Part shown: one piece after another, positions 1 through 6,388 of the stretch
Position numbering within the stretch: the first letter of the stretch is position 1
How the letters are laid out: each line of letters starts with the position of its first letter
NCBI GenBank assembly: GCA_007123335.1
Contig: SKLG01000314.1
Span: 1 to 9,171 of the forward strand
Source of the DNA: Anaerolineae bacterium
GTDB lineage: Bacteria; Chloroflexota; Anaerolineae; UBA1429
DNA length: 9,171 nt
Direction of reading: 5' to 3'
Notes under the pieces: generated by a model
What the model was told of the DNA's origin: nothing
Seen by the model: only the letters and a program-made list of their open reading frames with translations
Databases searched by the model: none
Position numbers and translations under genes: made by a program

Positions 1-797
1 ACCATGTTGCGCAGCAGGGGGCAGGGGCGATACTTGTCGTCGCCCAGTTCGAGGTGGAGCACCTCCATGATCGAGAGGCACACGTCCAGCCCGATGAGGT
101 CCGCCAGAGCCAACGGCCCCATGGGATGGTTGGCGCCCAGCTTGGCGACGGCGTCAATGTCTTCCGCCGAGGCCACGCGCTCCATCAGCATAAAGACCGC
201 CTCGTTGATCATGGGGATCAAGAGGCGGTTGAGGGCAAAGCCCGGGCTGTCGTTCACAGTGATGGGAGTCTTATCCAGGCCGGTGACGGTGTCGATGGCG
301 AGCTGGTGGGTGGCGTCGTCGGTGGCCAAGCCGCGGACGATCTCCACGAGGGGGATGACCGGCGCCGGATTCATGAAATGGATGCCGACCACGCGCTCGG
401 GGTGCCCGGTGGCGGCCGCCAGCCGGGTGATGCTGAGGGACGACGTGTTTGAGGCCAGGATCGCGCCAGGGCGCAGCATGGTGTCCAGGCGGCGCAACAG
501 CTCGCATTTGATGTCGAGATTCTCCACCACAGCCTCGAGGGCCAGATCAACGCCGTTGGCGTCCTGCAAAGAAGGGGAGAGCTTGATCCGCTGCAGGAGG
601 CTTTTGCGATCCTCGGCGCTCAGGCGCTCGCGGGAGACGAGTCTGGCCGTGCTGCGCTCGATGGCGGCCATGCCACGGGACAATTGCTCCGCGATGACGT
701 CGATCATGATCACGCGATGCCCGGATTGGGCGAACACCTGGGCGATGCCGCTGCCCATGGTGCCGGCGCCGATGATGGCCACTCGCTCGATGGACAT
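1..797 (-). CDS. hbd: 3-hydroxybutyryl-CoA dehydrogenase, C-terminus beyond window
   Basis: NAD(P)-dependent oxidoreductase interconverting acetoacetyl-CoA and 3-hydroxybutyryl-CoA in the cytoplasm (butyrate, PHB or beta-oxidation type metabolism). 265 complete codons are visible; the family is usually about 280-290 residues, so only a short C-terminal piece is missing. The N-terminus carries the Rossmann motif GAGTMG (residues 10-15). Expected catalytic positions are present: the SNTSS segment (116-120), His140 in GIHFMNP, Glu152 in VEIV and Asn190 in GFALNRLL. The C-terminal dimerisation domain has the family-typical NHPMGPLALADLIGLD stretch (223-238). Start chosen at the ATG at 797 because GAGAGG lies 8 nt upstream (806-811) and the protein opens directly into the first beta strand. 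It follows the thiolase gene on the same strand and probably shares its transcript. The substrate range could be wider than C4, which sequence alone does not settle. Confidence 0.93.
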   Translation of the reverse strand, partial: MSIERVAIIGAGTMGSGIAQVFAQSGHRVIMIDVIAEQLSRGMAAIERSTARLVSRERLSAEDRKSLLQRIKLSPSLQDANGVDLALEAVVENLDIKCELLRRLDTMLRPGAILASNTSSLSITRLAAATGHPERVVGIHFMNPAPVIPLVEIVRGLATDDATHQLAIDTVTGLDKTPITVNDSPGFALNRLLIPMINEAVFMLMERVASAEDIDAVAKLGANHPMGPLALADLIGLDVCLSIMEVLHLELGDDKYRPCPLLRNM

Positions 798-822
798 GGA
801 ATGTTCCTCTCTCAGGGCTCCC

Positions 823-856
823 AGGTGCCGGGCACTTTCTGAAGTGCCCGGCACCT
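823..856. repeat. Perfect 15-bp hairpin, REP-like palindrome between thiolase and hbd
   Basis: AGGTGCCGGGCACTT (823-837) and its exact reverse complement (842-856) flank a 4-nt loop. The hairpin fills most of the 64-nt gap between the thiolase stop and the hbd start. No T-run follows on the minus strand, so it is not a normal intrinsic terminator. By inference it is a REP-type palindrome, which may stabilise the upstream mRNA or attenuate expression of the downstream gene. No REP-associated (RAYT) transposase is in the window. Confidence 0.75.
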
Positions 857-861
857 CTGTT

Positions 862-2082
862 CTAGACAGTCTCGACGATCATAGCCACGGCCTCGCCCCC
901 ACCCAGGCAAAGAGCGGCCAAACCGCGCAGCCCAGCAGATTCCCCGCTGCGGGCGCGCAGGGCATGGAGCAACGTGACCAGCACTCGCGCGCCGCTGGCG
1001 CCGATGGGATGCCCCAGGGCGATGGCCCCGCCGTGCACATTGACCCGCGCCTCGTCGAGGCCGAGGGCGCCGATGTTGGCCAGGGTCTGGGCGGCGAACG
1101 CCTCGTTGATCTCGAACAGGTCGATATCGTGCAGCGCCAGGCCGGCTCGCTCCAACACGCGTCGGATGGCGATGGGCGGCGCGGTAAAGATCGCTTTCGG
1201 CTCGACGGCCGCCTGGCCATAGGCGACGATGCGCGCCAGGGGCGTCAGGCCCAACGCCTCGGCCCGCTGAGCGCTCGTGAGCGCCACCGCGGCGGCGCCG
1301 TCGGCGATGCTGGAGGCGTTCCCCGCCGTCACGCGCCCATCCGGGCGAAAGGCAGGGGCAAGCCTGTTAAGCTGGTCCATGCTGGTGTCCGACCGTGGAC
1401 ATTCGTCGGCGTCGAAGAGGATCGGCGCGGCGTTGCGCTGGGGGATCGGGATAGCGACGATCTCATTATCAAAGCGGCCCTGTTCGGCGGCGGCCACGGC
1501 GCGCTGGTGCGAGCGCAGCGCATAGGCGTCCAACTGCTCTCGCGACAGATCAGCACGCTCGGCGATCCACTCGGCGGCCTCGCCCATGTGCTGATCCTCG
1601 ATGGCGCACCGCAGACCATCGTGGATCATGGCATCGACCAGGCGTCCGTGGCCCAGGCGATAGCCGGCGCGGGCGTCGGGCAGCAGATAGGGCGCGCGGG
1701 TCATGTTCTCCATCCCGCCGGCGACGACGATCTGGGCATCGCCGGCGCGGATCATCGCCGCGCCGAGCATCGCCGCCTTGAGCCCAGAGCCGCAGACCTT
1801 GTTCACCGTCGTAGCGCCGATGTTAACGGGCAATCCGGCGCGTATCGCCGCCTGTCGCGCCGGGTTCTGGCCCAGCCCGGCCTGCAAGACGTTGCCCATC
1901 AGGACCTCGTCCACGGCGTCGGGCGTTACTCCCGCCCGATCCAGCGCCTCGGCGATGACGGCAGCGCCCAGCTCGGGAGCGGAAATGCCGCTGAGCGCCC
2001 CACCGAATCGGCCAATGGCGGTGCGCGTTGCACTGACGATGACGACATGGGAAGCACGCTCATCGGCCTGGGCCATGCTCAC
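862..2082 (-). CDS. Acetyl-CoA acetyltransferase (thiolase)
   Basis: Degradative or biosynthetic thiolase II, joining two acetyl-CoA into acetoacetyl-CoA or splitting it, cytoplasmic. The 406 residues are close to the usual length of about 390-400. Landmarks are all present: acyl-enzyme cysteine Cys97 in VNKVCGSG, substrate-positioning NEAFA (326-330), His358 in GGAIALGHPIGASG, and the second catalytic cysteine Cys392 in CLGGG. The start is either GTG at 2082, with GAGAGGGG about 9 nt upstream, or the ATG two codons later at 2076; both give the same core protein. It is immediately upstream of hbd on the same strand, so the pair performs successive steps between acetyl-CoA and 3-hydroxybutyryl-CoA. 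The exact symbol (thlA, atoB or phaA) cannot be chosen from sequence alone. A very long open frame on the opposite strand here is only a shadow of the GC-rich coding sequence. Confidence 0.95.
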   Translation of the reverse strand: MSMAQADERASHVVIVSATRTAIGRFGGALSGISAPELGAAVIAEALDRAGVTPDAVDEVLMGNVLQAGLGQNPARQAAIRAGLPVNIGATTVNKVCGSGLKAAMLGAAMIRAGDAQIVVAGGMENMTRAPYLLPDARAGYRLGHGRLVDAMIHDGLRCAIEDQHMGEAAEWIAERADLSREQLDAYALRSHQRAVAAAEQGRFDNEIVAIPIPQRNAAPILFDADECPRSDTSMDQLNRLAPAFRPDGRVTAGNASSIADGAAAVALTSAQRAEALGLTPLARIVAYGQAAVEPKAIFTAPPIAIRRVLERAGLALHDIDLFEINEAFAAQTLANIGALGLDEARVNVHGGAIALGHPIGASGARVLVTLLHALRARSGESAGLRGLAALCLGGGEAVAMIVETV

Positions 2083-2139
2083 TCCCGATAGCCCCTCTCA
2101 GCCGCCCGTGCGCGGTCTGTCGCATCCTTACAGAATGCA

Positions 2140-2162
2140 GCAAGGCCCCACGCGGGCCATGC
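2140..2162 (-). other. Small hairpin in the thiolase leader
   Basis: GCA-A-GGCCC and GGGCC-A-TGC flank a 5-nt loop, giving five plus three base pairs with one A/A mismatch. It lies in the stretch of 277 bases between the SNF2-nuclease stop and the thiolase start, inside the predicted thiolase leader. No T-run follows, so a terminator role is not supported. The rest of this gap holds a purine-rich + strand tract (about 2308-2358) with GATAAAG twice, and no gene I can support. Confidence 0.35.
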
Positions 2163-2180
2163 AAACAAAACAACGGCTCC

Positions 2181-2209
2181 ATTCTAGCATGGATGTTATT
2201 TCTTGCCTA
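2181..2209 (-). promoter_or_regulatory. Predicted sigma-70 promoter for thiolase-hbd operon
   Basis: On the minus strand, -35 TAGGCA (2204-2209), 17-bp spacer, -10 TAGAAT (2181-2186). The -10 is preceded by TGC, forming an extended -10. Transcription would start near 2174, leaving a leader of about 90 nt before the thiolase start. Only four of six -35 positions match consensus. Confidence 0.45.
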
Positions 2210-2359
2210 GTTAGTGAAACGGCCTCGTGACGGAACGATGAGAAGTTTGGCATTCGCGCAAGTCATCTCATAGTAGGCAAGGCTGTTTAGGGGATGCGAG
2301 CGTCATAGAAGATAAAGAATAGGAGAGAAGCGAGAAAATACCAGATAAAGAGGATAAAC

Positions 2360-4837
2360 TTAGCCTTGCTTCAGAAGACCTGCTTTGTTACATTCTTCTG
2401 CAAGTTTTTGGCCATCTATGAGAACGACCCTTTGCTTTTGGGCAAGTCGGATTGCTTCTGAGGAAAAACCACCACTTGTGACGATCGCTGTAGCTGTTGC
2501 CTCAAGATGCTCGCGTAGTGCACCCAAGAGTTGTCTGACTACAGGAGCACCAATATTCGATCCGGGCGTATGCTTACATTGTATAAGTACGCATTGGTTT
2601 AGGCCAAGGTCTGATCTACGGCGTGCAATGAGATCGACGCCACCATCACGAGAGAAAGGGGTGATCTCAACGCTAAAATTTCGTCTTTCATAGAGATCGG
2701 CAACCAAATGCTCAAATTCACGAGGGGATAGATTTTCGAATCGCCGACGTCCAGTGGGATGCACTTCAGTCGGCTTACGATTCGATGTTTTTGGGTCGCT
2801 CCTCTCTGGTGGACGAGGGGATACCTCTTCGAGTCGCAAATGTTCAGCGGTTTGCACGTCAATCGACTTGCGATTCGATGATTTTGGCTTGCTCTCCTTC
2901 CCTTCTGGCGGACGCAGCCCAAAAAGGCCAAAGAGATCCTCATCGGTGACAACCGACGAGAACTCCTCCTCAGACAAGTCGTCAATCACCTGTTCGAAAA
3001 GCCGCTGTTTGTTCTGAAGCATTTGATAGATTCGCTCTTCAATCGTGCCGTTGGTATAGAGATGCCAGACAAATACCGTGCGGCGTTGGCTGATGCGATG
3101 AGCGCGGCCAGTAGCTTGGTTAGCAACAGCAGGATTCCACCAATGATCATAGTGAAATACATGATTCGCTCGGGTAAGTGTCAACCCCACGCCACCAGCT
3201 TTGACCGACATGAGTAATACATGGGGCGGCCCGTCTTGCGAGAAGCGCGATATGAGAGACTCTCTGGCCACATCGGATATGCTGCCATCAAATAACTCGG
3301 GAGAGAACTCTTTCAAATTGGGTTGGATTGCCTGCAGACTCTTGTTGGGATAGTGCGAGAACACTAACGCCTTCTCGGACGAGTCGGTTAGGTTTCCAAG
3401 TTGGTCGAGCAGATATTCGAGTTTGCAGGAGGTGCGAGATGCCGAATCCCAATTGCATATCTGTTTGAGTTCATTGATCAGGCTGAATACATGGATGCGC
3501 GTTGCATTAGGCATTCTCAAACTGTTTTTTCCAATCGCTTCTGCCCGTTCGTAAGCCCTTCTTTGGCCAGGAGTAAGGTCAAGCCAGATTTCCTCAGAAA
3601 CTTTCGGGGGAAGCTCGTCGAGCACGTCAGAAGCACGACGTCTCAAGAAGTATGGTTGGATCATACTCTTTACCGCACTTGGTCCATATGTATCAGTGGT
3701 ACGCCGAAATAGATCTGGCTGCAAGTAGGAAAAGATCGCGATCACATCATCGATCTTGTTTTCAAGAGGTGTCCCTGAAAGACCCCACCGATATCTCGCG
3801 TTAAGAAGATGGCAGGCTCGGCTAGTTTTTGTTTGCGGATTCTTGATACGTTGTATCTCATCCATCACCACCAAATCAAAGTGCTGTTTCAAGAAAGCCA
3901 TGTCGCTAACATCGTTTCGCAACGTCTCATAGGTTGTCAAGAATACGTAGGCTCCTGACCGCCACAGAAGTTTGCGATCCTGGATGGTGCCGCGCACACG
4001 CTGAATAGATAGCTCAGGTGCCCATTCTGTCAACTCTCGTTCCCAGGTGCCCAATAATGATCTTGGACAGAGAACAAGAGCGCGGCCGACAGATCGATTT
4101 CTGATGAGTATACGTATGGCAATAATAGCTTGAATGGTCTTGCCGAGACCCATTTCATCACCGAGCAAAGCCGAAGTCCGATCCTTAAGAAATACAACGC
4201 CTTCATATTGAAAGGGGTAGGGTCGCTTATCCGGTGGAAAGATAACCGTTGGTGGAGTGTTCGGGTCGATTGGTGGATAAAGGAAGGGAAGCAAGAGATC
4301 AAAGACGTCCACAGTGACCTGTGGGGTCTTGGTCGCCTTACTTGCGACTTGAGACTGTTGGCGGCAAATAGCGCATGTACGCTTCAACATTCCATGCTTG
4401 CAACGCTGAAGCGAACGCTTCTCTCTTATAGGCGGTTGTATCTGCATCTCCGGCTCATCAGGGCTGTAAGCCTTACCGGCCCGATGTGGCCTTGAAAGTG
4501 GGGCGAGCAGATCAAGCGATTCTGGAGACTCTAATACACTTGGCTCCAAAGCAATTTGACCAGGTACGGAAATCGGTTTCCACGGATGGCTGTAGTGCTG
4601 GGGCTGTTCAAGATGATCATGGTGAATGGTACTGGGAATAGAATGTAGAATATCGACTACGAGAGCTTTGGGAATAGGTAACGAGCCGATGTCGGACGAC
4701 AACCTTGGAGGCAGCTCTATGCGCTCAAAAACCACGCCGGCCAGAGAGGCATCTGCAAGCGGATCAATGGCTACTTGCGCCTGCGTGGGAGAATCGATAT
4801 CAAAACGCTTCTGCAGCCACTTTTTTAGGCTGAGCAT
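2360..4837 (-). CDS. SNF2-family ATPase/translocase fused to Mrr-like nuclease domain
   Basis: 825 residues. Residues 1-140 are a poorly recognisable N-terminal region. A CxHx6CxxC zinc-knuckle pattern follows (C146, H148, C155, C158). The SNF2 motor spans about 205-640: Walker A DEMGLGKT (227-234), DEIQ box (326-329, where many relatives have DEAH), LSGTP (353-357), KAGGVGLTL (546-554), DHWWNP (564-569) and arginine-finger motif QATGRAHRISQ (574-584). A duplicated linker (about 643-706) leads to an Mrr-type PD-(D/E)xK nuclease (about 700-820) with Asp735 in DGGVD and Gln753-x-Lys755 in LIQCKH, the usual metal and catalytic signature. Known biology: SNF2 motors translocate on duplex DNA, and Mrr domains cleave modified or foreign DNA. 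Inference: an ATP-driven restriction-like defence or DNA-processing enzyme. The start ATG at 4837 has a weak ribosome site (AGG about 11 nt upstream) and lies 15 nt after the preceding gene, which suggests translational coupling. Its base composition is visibly more AT-rich than the flanking metabolic genes. Confidence 0.88.
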   Translation of the reverse strand: MLSLKKWLQKRFDIDSPTQAQVAIDPLADASLAGVVFERIELPPRLSSDIGSLPIPKALVVDILHSIPSTIHHDHLEQPQHYSHPWKPISVPGQIALEPSVLESPESLDLLAPLSRPHRAGKAYSPDEPEMQIQPPIREKRSLQRCKHGMLKRTCAICRQQSQVASKATKTPQVTVDVFDLLLPFLYPPIDPNTPPTVIFPPDKRPYPFQYEGVVFLKDRTSALLGDEMGLGKTIQAIIAIRILIRNRSVGRALVLCPRSLLGTWERELTEWAPELSIQRVRGTIQDRKLLWRSGAYVFLTTYETLRNDVSDMAFLKQHFDLVVMDEIQRIKNPQTKTSRACHLLNARYRWGLSGTPLENKIDDVIAIFSYLQPDLFRRTTDTYGPSAVKSMIQPYFLRRRASDVLDELPPKVSEEIWLDLTPGQRRAYERAEAIGKNSLRMPNATRIHVFSLINELKQICNWDSASRTSCKLEYLLDQLGNLTDSSEKALVFSHYPNKSLQAIQPNLKEFSPELFDGSISDVARESLISRFSQDGPPHVLLMSVKAGGVGLTLTRANHVFHYDHWWNPAVANQATGRAHRISQRRTVFVWHLYTNGTIEERIYQMLQNKQRLFEQVIDDLSEEEFSSVVTDEDLFGLFGLRPPEGKESKPKSSNRKSIDVQTAEHLRLEEVSPRPPERSDPKTSNRKPTEVHPTGRRRFENLSPREFEHLVADLYERRNFSVEITPFSRDGGVDLIARRRSDLGLNQCVLIQCKHTPGSNIGAPVVRQLLGALREHLEATATAIVTSGGFSSEAIRLAQKQRVVLIDGQKLAEECNKAGLLKQG
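2721..2912 (-). repeat. Diverged in-frame tandem duplication in the SNF2-nuclease linker
   Basis: Two units, 2721-2813 (93 nt) and 2814-2912 (99 nt), share CGAGGGGATA at one end, TTCGA.TCGC, CGATTCGATG and GGTGGA/GGCGGA. They encode two peptide copies of about 31-33 residues that both contain SSNRK or TSNRK and end in SPR. The copies differ by two codons and many substitutions, so the duplication is not recent. It lengthens the hydrophilic tether between motor and nuclease. Confidence 0.8.
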
Positions 4838-4852
4838 TATGCAACTTGCCTG

Positions 4853-5401
4853 TTACTGGAATTTGGCATCGGCATCGCCGAGCGCGGCGACGGCCTTGCT
4901 TATGCGCTCAAATGGCTCAAGCAAGTCAATGTTCCTGAAGAAACGCTCAATGAAGCTCTGTGTGGTCAAGATCATCTCGTCAGTATAGCTATTCGGACAA
5001 GTTACTTCGATAGCCTGAAAGCCGGGATTGGTTGATCCAACCTTGAATGACCTCACAGCTTCGTCGCCGACACTCATCTTCTCCCCTGCTCTTGTGAGCG
5101 TCACGACATAACAACCTACGTGGTCAGCAAGATGCAAATAGCCCTCATTCGCCAGAACAATCAAGGCGATATCATCGCGATTCCTGAGCTCGTGATAGAG
5201 TGGGACTCCGCAGAGCACGACGCCGATATGCGGCTCCAGAGAAGCGCCGTACAAATGCTGTTGGACCACGCTTGGTTTGACAGGGTAGGTAACGCGGAAT
5301 TCTTCCGGCTTGCCTAGCTCATCAGTAACCAGTAAAGCACCTACATAGCCATGCTCGTCCTTGGTCTTCTTCAGGTCATAGAATGCGATCTTCTCAGGCA
5401 T
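4853..5401 (-). CDS. Conserved-looking 182-residue protein of unknown function, partner of SNF2-nuclease
   Basis: I do not recognise a named family. The protein opens with MPEKIAFYDLKKTKDEHGYVG, then GALLVTDELGKPEEFRVTYP (residues 21-40), then LYGASLEPHIGVVLCGVPLY (50-69), which reads as a compact alpha/beta fold. It has no signal peptide, membrane segment, nucleotide-binding motif or obvious nuclease signature. Cysteines are few (C64, C97, C135), so a zinc site is unlikely. The C-terminal part (about 140-175) looks helical, with acidic and hydrophobic residues in SFIERFFRNIDLLEPFERI. Start ATG at 5401 is supported by AGGGGG 8 nt upstream (5410-5415) and by a strong promoter. It is first in a two-gene operon, ending 15 nt before the SNF2-nuclease gene, so it probably acts with it as sensor, specificity or regulatory subunit. 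That role is inferred only from position. Confidence 0.8.
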   Translation of the reverse strand: MPEKIAFYDLKKTKDEHGYVGALLVTDELGKPEEFRVTYPVKPSVVQQHLYGASLEPHIGVVLCGVPLYHELRNRDDIALIVLANEGYLHLADHVGCYVVTLTRAGEKMSVGDEAVRSFKVGSTNPGFQAIEVTCPNSYTDEMILTTQSFIERFFRNIDLLEPFERISKAVAALGDADAKFQ

Positions 5402-5427
5402 AACGACAACCCCCTAGACATTCCTCA

Positions 5428-5447
5428 CTACATAATACACTATGTAG
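5428..5447. promoter_or_regulatory. Palindrome overlapping the -10 box, candidate operator
   Basis: CTACATA (5428-5434) and TATGTAG (5441-5447) are perfect inverted 7-bp arms around a 6-bp centre. The palindrome contains the entire -10 hexamer of the cassette promoter, so a dimeric repressor bound here would block RNA polymerase. No regulator gene is visible in the window. Confidence 0.55.
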
Positions 5448-5460
5448 CATTAGACGTCAA
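5432..5460 (-). promoter_or_regulatory. Strong sigma-70 promoter of the SNF2-nuclease cassette
   Basis: On the minus strand, -35 TTGACG (5455-5460, five of six), exactly 17 bp, then -10 TATTAT (5432-5437, five of six). The predicted start is near 5425, about 24 nt before the ATG at 5401, leaving room for the AGGGGG ribosome site. This is the best-matching promoter in the window. Confidence 0.75.
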
Positions 5461-5488
5461 TGGCTATTTTCTGATTTCTGGCTATTTT
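5461..5488. repeat. Direct repeat TGGCTATTTT, two copies upstream of the -35
   Basis: TGGCTATTTT occurs at 5461-5470 and 5479-5488, an 18-bp period, starting at the base next to the -35 hexamer. On the minus strand these are AAAATAGCCA boxes in an AT-rich tract. They could be an UP-element or an activator or repressor site. No protein partner is evident. Confidence 0.5.
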
Positions 5489-5580
5489 AGCTCGGAATTC
5501 AAGGTTTTCTAGAGGCTATCTATTCAAGTATCATGAATACTGTTTCAACTGAGGAAATAGACTTATTGAAAGTGGGGGTA

Positions 5581-5612
5581 ACGCAAAAGGGCACCGCAGT
5601 ACTGCGGTGCCC
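5581..5612 (-). terminator. Rho-independent terminator of tRNA-Asp
   Basis: A perfect 24-bp palindrome (arms GGGCACCGCAGT at 5589-5600 and ACTGCGGTGCCC at 5601-5612) starts 1 nt past the tRNA CCA. On the minus strand it is followed by TTTTGCG. Strong stem, short U-tract. Confidence 0.8.
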
Positions 5613-5613
5613 C

Positions 5614-5690
5614 TGGCGGGAGCGACGGGACTCGAACCCGCGATCTATGGCTTGACAGGCCATTATGTTAAACCACTACACCACGCCCCC
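5614..5690 (-). tRNA. tRNA-Asp (anticodon GTC)
   Basis: A 77-nt cloverleaf can be drawn in full. Acceptor GGGGGCG pairs with CGCTCCC (one G-U); the D arm is GTG/CAT. The anticodon stem ATGGC/GCCAT encloses loop CTGTCAA with anticodon GTC. The T arm GCGGG/CCCGT encloses TTCGAGT, and CCA is encoded at the 3' end (5614-5616). It is flanked by its own promoter and terminator. The AT-rich SNF2-nuclease cassette begins past its 3' end, the side where tRNA-targeting integrases insert DNA. Confidence 0.97.
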
Positions 5691-5702
5691 GTGACTGAGA
5701 GC

Positions 5703-5731
5703 ATGATACCACAGATCATCGGCGGCGCCAA
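5703..5731 (-). promoter_or_regulatory. Promoter of tRNA-Asp
   Basis: On the minus strand, -35 TTGGCG (5726-5731), 17-bp spacer, -10 TATCAT (5703-5708). The predicted start is only a few bases before the mature tRNA 5' end at 5690. Confidence 0.6.
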
Positions 5732-5779
5732 ATCGCGGAAAAATGCGTGCTGTGCCTCTTATCTGGCCCTGTTGGACGC

Positions 5780-6214
5780 TCATGCCAGCTCGGCGCCGAT
5801 GGGCCGGCTGAGAGATTCGCTCACCCCCTGGACGTCCAGGTTCTCGGCGATGACGACGGTGGCCTGCTCGGTGAGGGCCACGAGGCCATGCCACACGCCC
5901 GCTGCTACGCTCACGGCGCGATCCAGGCAAAAGGCGGTGATGGCGCTCTCGTCCAGGTCGCCAAGAGGCGCCACCAGCAGCACGGCGCAGCCCTCGGCGG
6001 GGGCGAACATCTCGGCGGTGTCGGGATGGTAGGCCAGGTGATCGAGGGAGCGGGCCGTCACCTTGGAGACGGCCAACCGCCAGCCGGTGGGCGCCTCGGA
6101 GCGCATGACGACGTGAAAGCCGCGCCCGCTCTCCTCCAGCTCGGGGGTCCAGGCGATGACAGCGCCAAAGGGCGCGAACGACGCGGGGGTGATGGTTTGT
6201 ATGGTCAGGGTCAC
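5780..6214 (-). CDS. Ureidoglycolate lyase-like cupin protein
   Basis: 144 residues with the layout of the ureidoglycolate lyase (AllA-type) family, which releases urea and glyoxylate from ureidoglycolate in allantoin breakdown. Visible landmarks are SFAPFGAVI near the N-terminus (12-20), YHPDTAEMFAP (62-72), AVLLVAPLGD (77-86), AFCLDRAVSVAAGVWHG (94-110). His63, Glu68 and His109 are plausible metal-site residues. Length is slightly below the family's 160 or so. The start is GTG at 6214, because GAGGAGG (6221-6227) lies 6 nt upstream; the reading frame stays open further upstream, but that sequence contains the promoter and has no family similarity. It is transcribed divergently from the GNAT gene. 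No other allantoin-pathway gene is present, so the substrate is unproven, and a generic sugar-acid or small-molecule cupin is the alternative. Confidence 0.72.
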   Translation of the reverse strand: MTLTIQTITPASFAPFGAVIAWTPELEESGRGFHVVMRSEAPTGWRLAVSKVTARSLDHLAYHPDTAEMFAPAEGCAVLLVAPLGDLDESAITAFCLDRAVSVAAGVWHGLVALTEQATVVIAENLDVQGVSESLSRPIGAELA

Positions 6215-6257
6215 AGCGTTCCTCCTCGTATGAGATATGAGATCATGGGTCGCTGGG

Positions 6258-6286
6258 ATTATGCGCGAGGACGCGGGCTGTGGCAA
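6258..6286 (-). promoter_or_regulatory. Promoter of the cupin gene
   Basis: On the minus strand, -35 TTGCCA (6281-6286), 17-bp spacer, -10 CATAAT (6258-6263). Both hexamers match consensus at five of six. Start near 6251, leader about 37 nt. The leader contains ATGAGAT twice in tandem on the + strand (6230-6243). Confidence 0.6.
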
Positions 6287-6324
6287 GGGGTTTTGTGCGG
6301 AGCTTGTCACACGGGCTATTTTTC

Positions 6325-6353
6325 TTGACATCTATCGCGCCGTAGGATAAAAG
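6325..6353 (+). promoter_or_regulatory. Promoter of the GNAT gene
   Basis: -35 TTGACA (6325-6330, perfect), 17-bp spacer, -10 TAAAAG (6348-6353, four of six). It is back-to-back with the cupin promoter in a 174-bp divergent spacer. Confidence 0.55.
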
Positions 6354-6388
6354 GGGATTGCATCCAGCACCCATGAGGAGAGGACAAG

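Noticed and set aside
4..2091. A 695-codon open frame on the + strand
   Set aside because: It is antisense to hbd and thiolase, whose motifs are unmistakable; GC-rich codon bias leaves the opposite frame free of stops.
2228..2276. ATGAGA...TCTCAT inverted arms as a terminator for the SNF2-nuclease operon
   Set aside because: Six to seven pairs around a loop of more than 20 nt and no T-run; too weak to call.
2083..2359. A second copy of the tRNA-Asp 3' end as the far attachment site of an island
   Set aside because: No match to the 3' end sequence (GCTCCCGCCA) was found by eye in this gap.
5589..5612. A perfect 24-bp palindrome that could be an operator or attachment site
   Set aside because: Position 1 nt after the tRNA CCA and the following TTTT on the minus strand make it a terminator.
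5607..6328. Open frames on the + strand across the tRNA and cupin gene
   Set aside because: They overlap a complete tRNA or run antisense to the cupin, start without ribosome sites and show no family motif.
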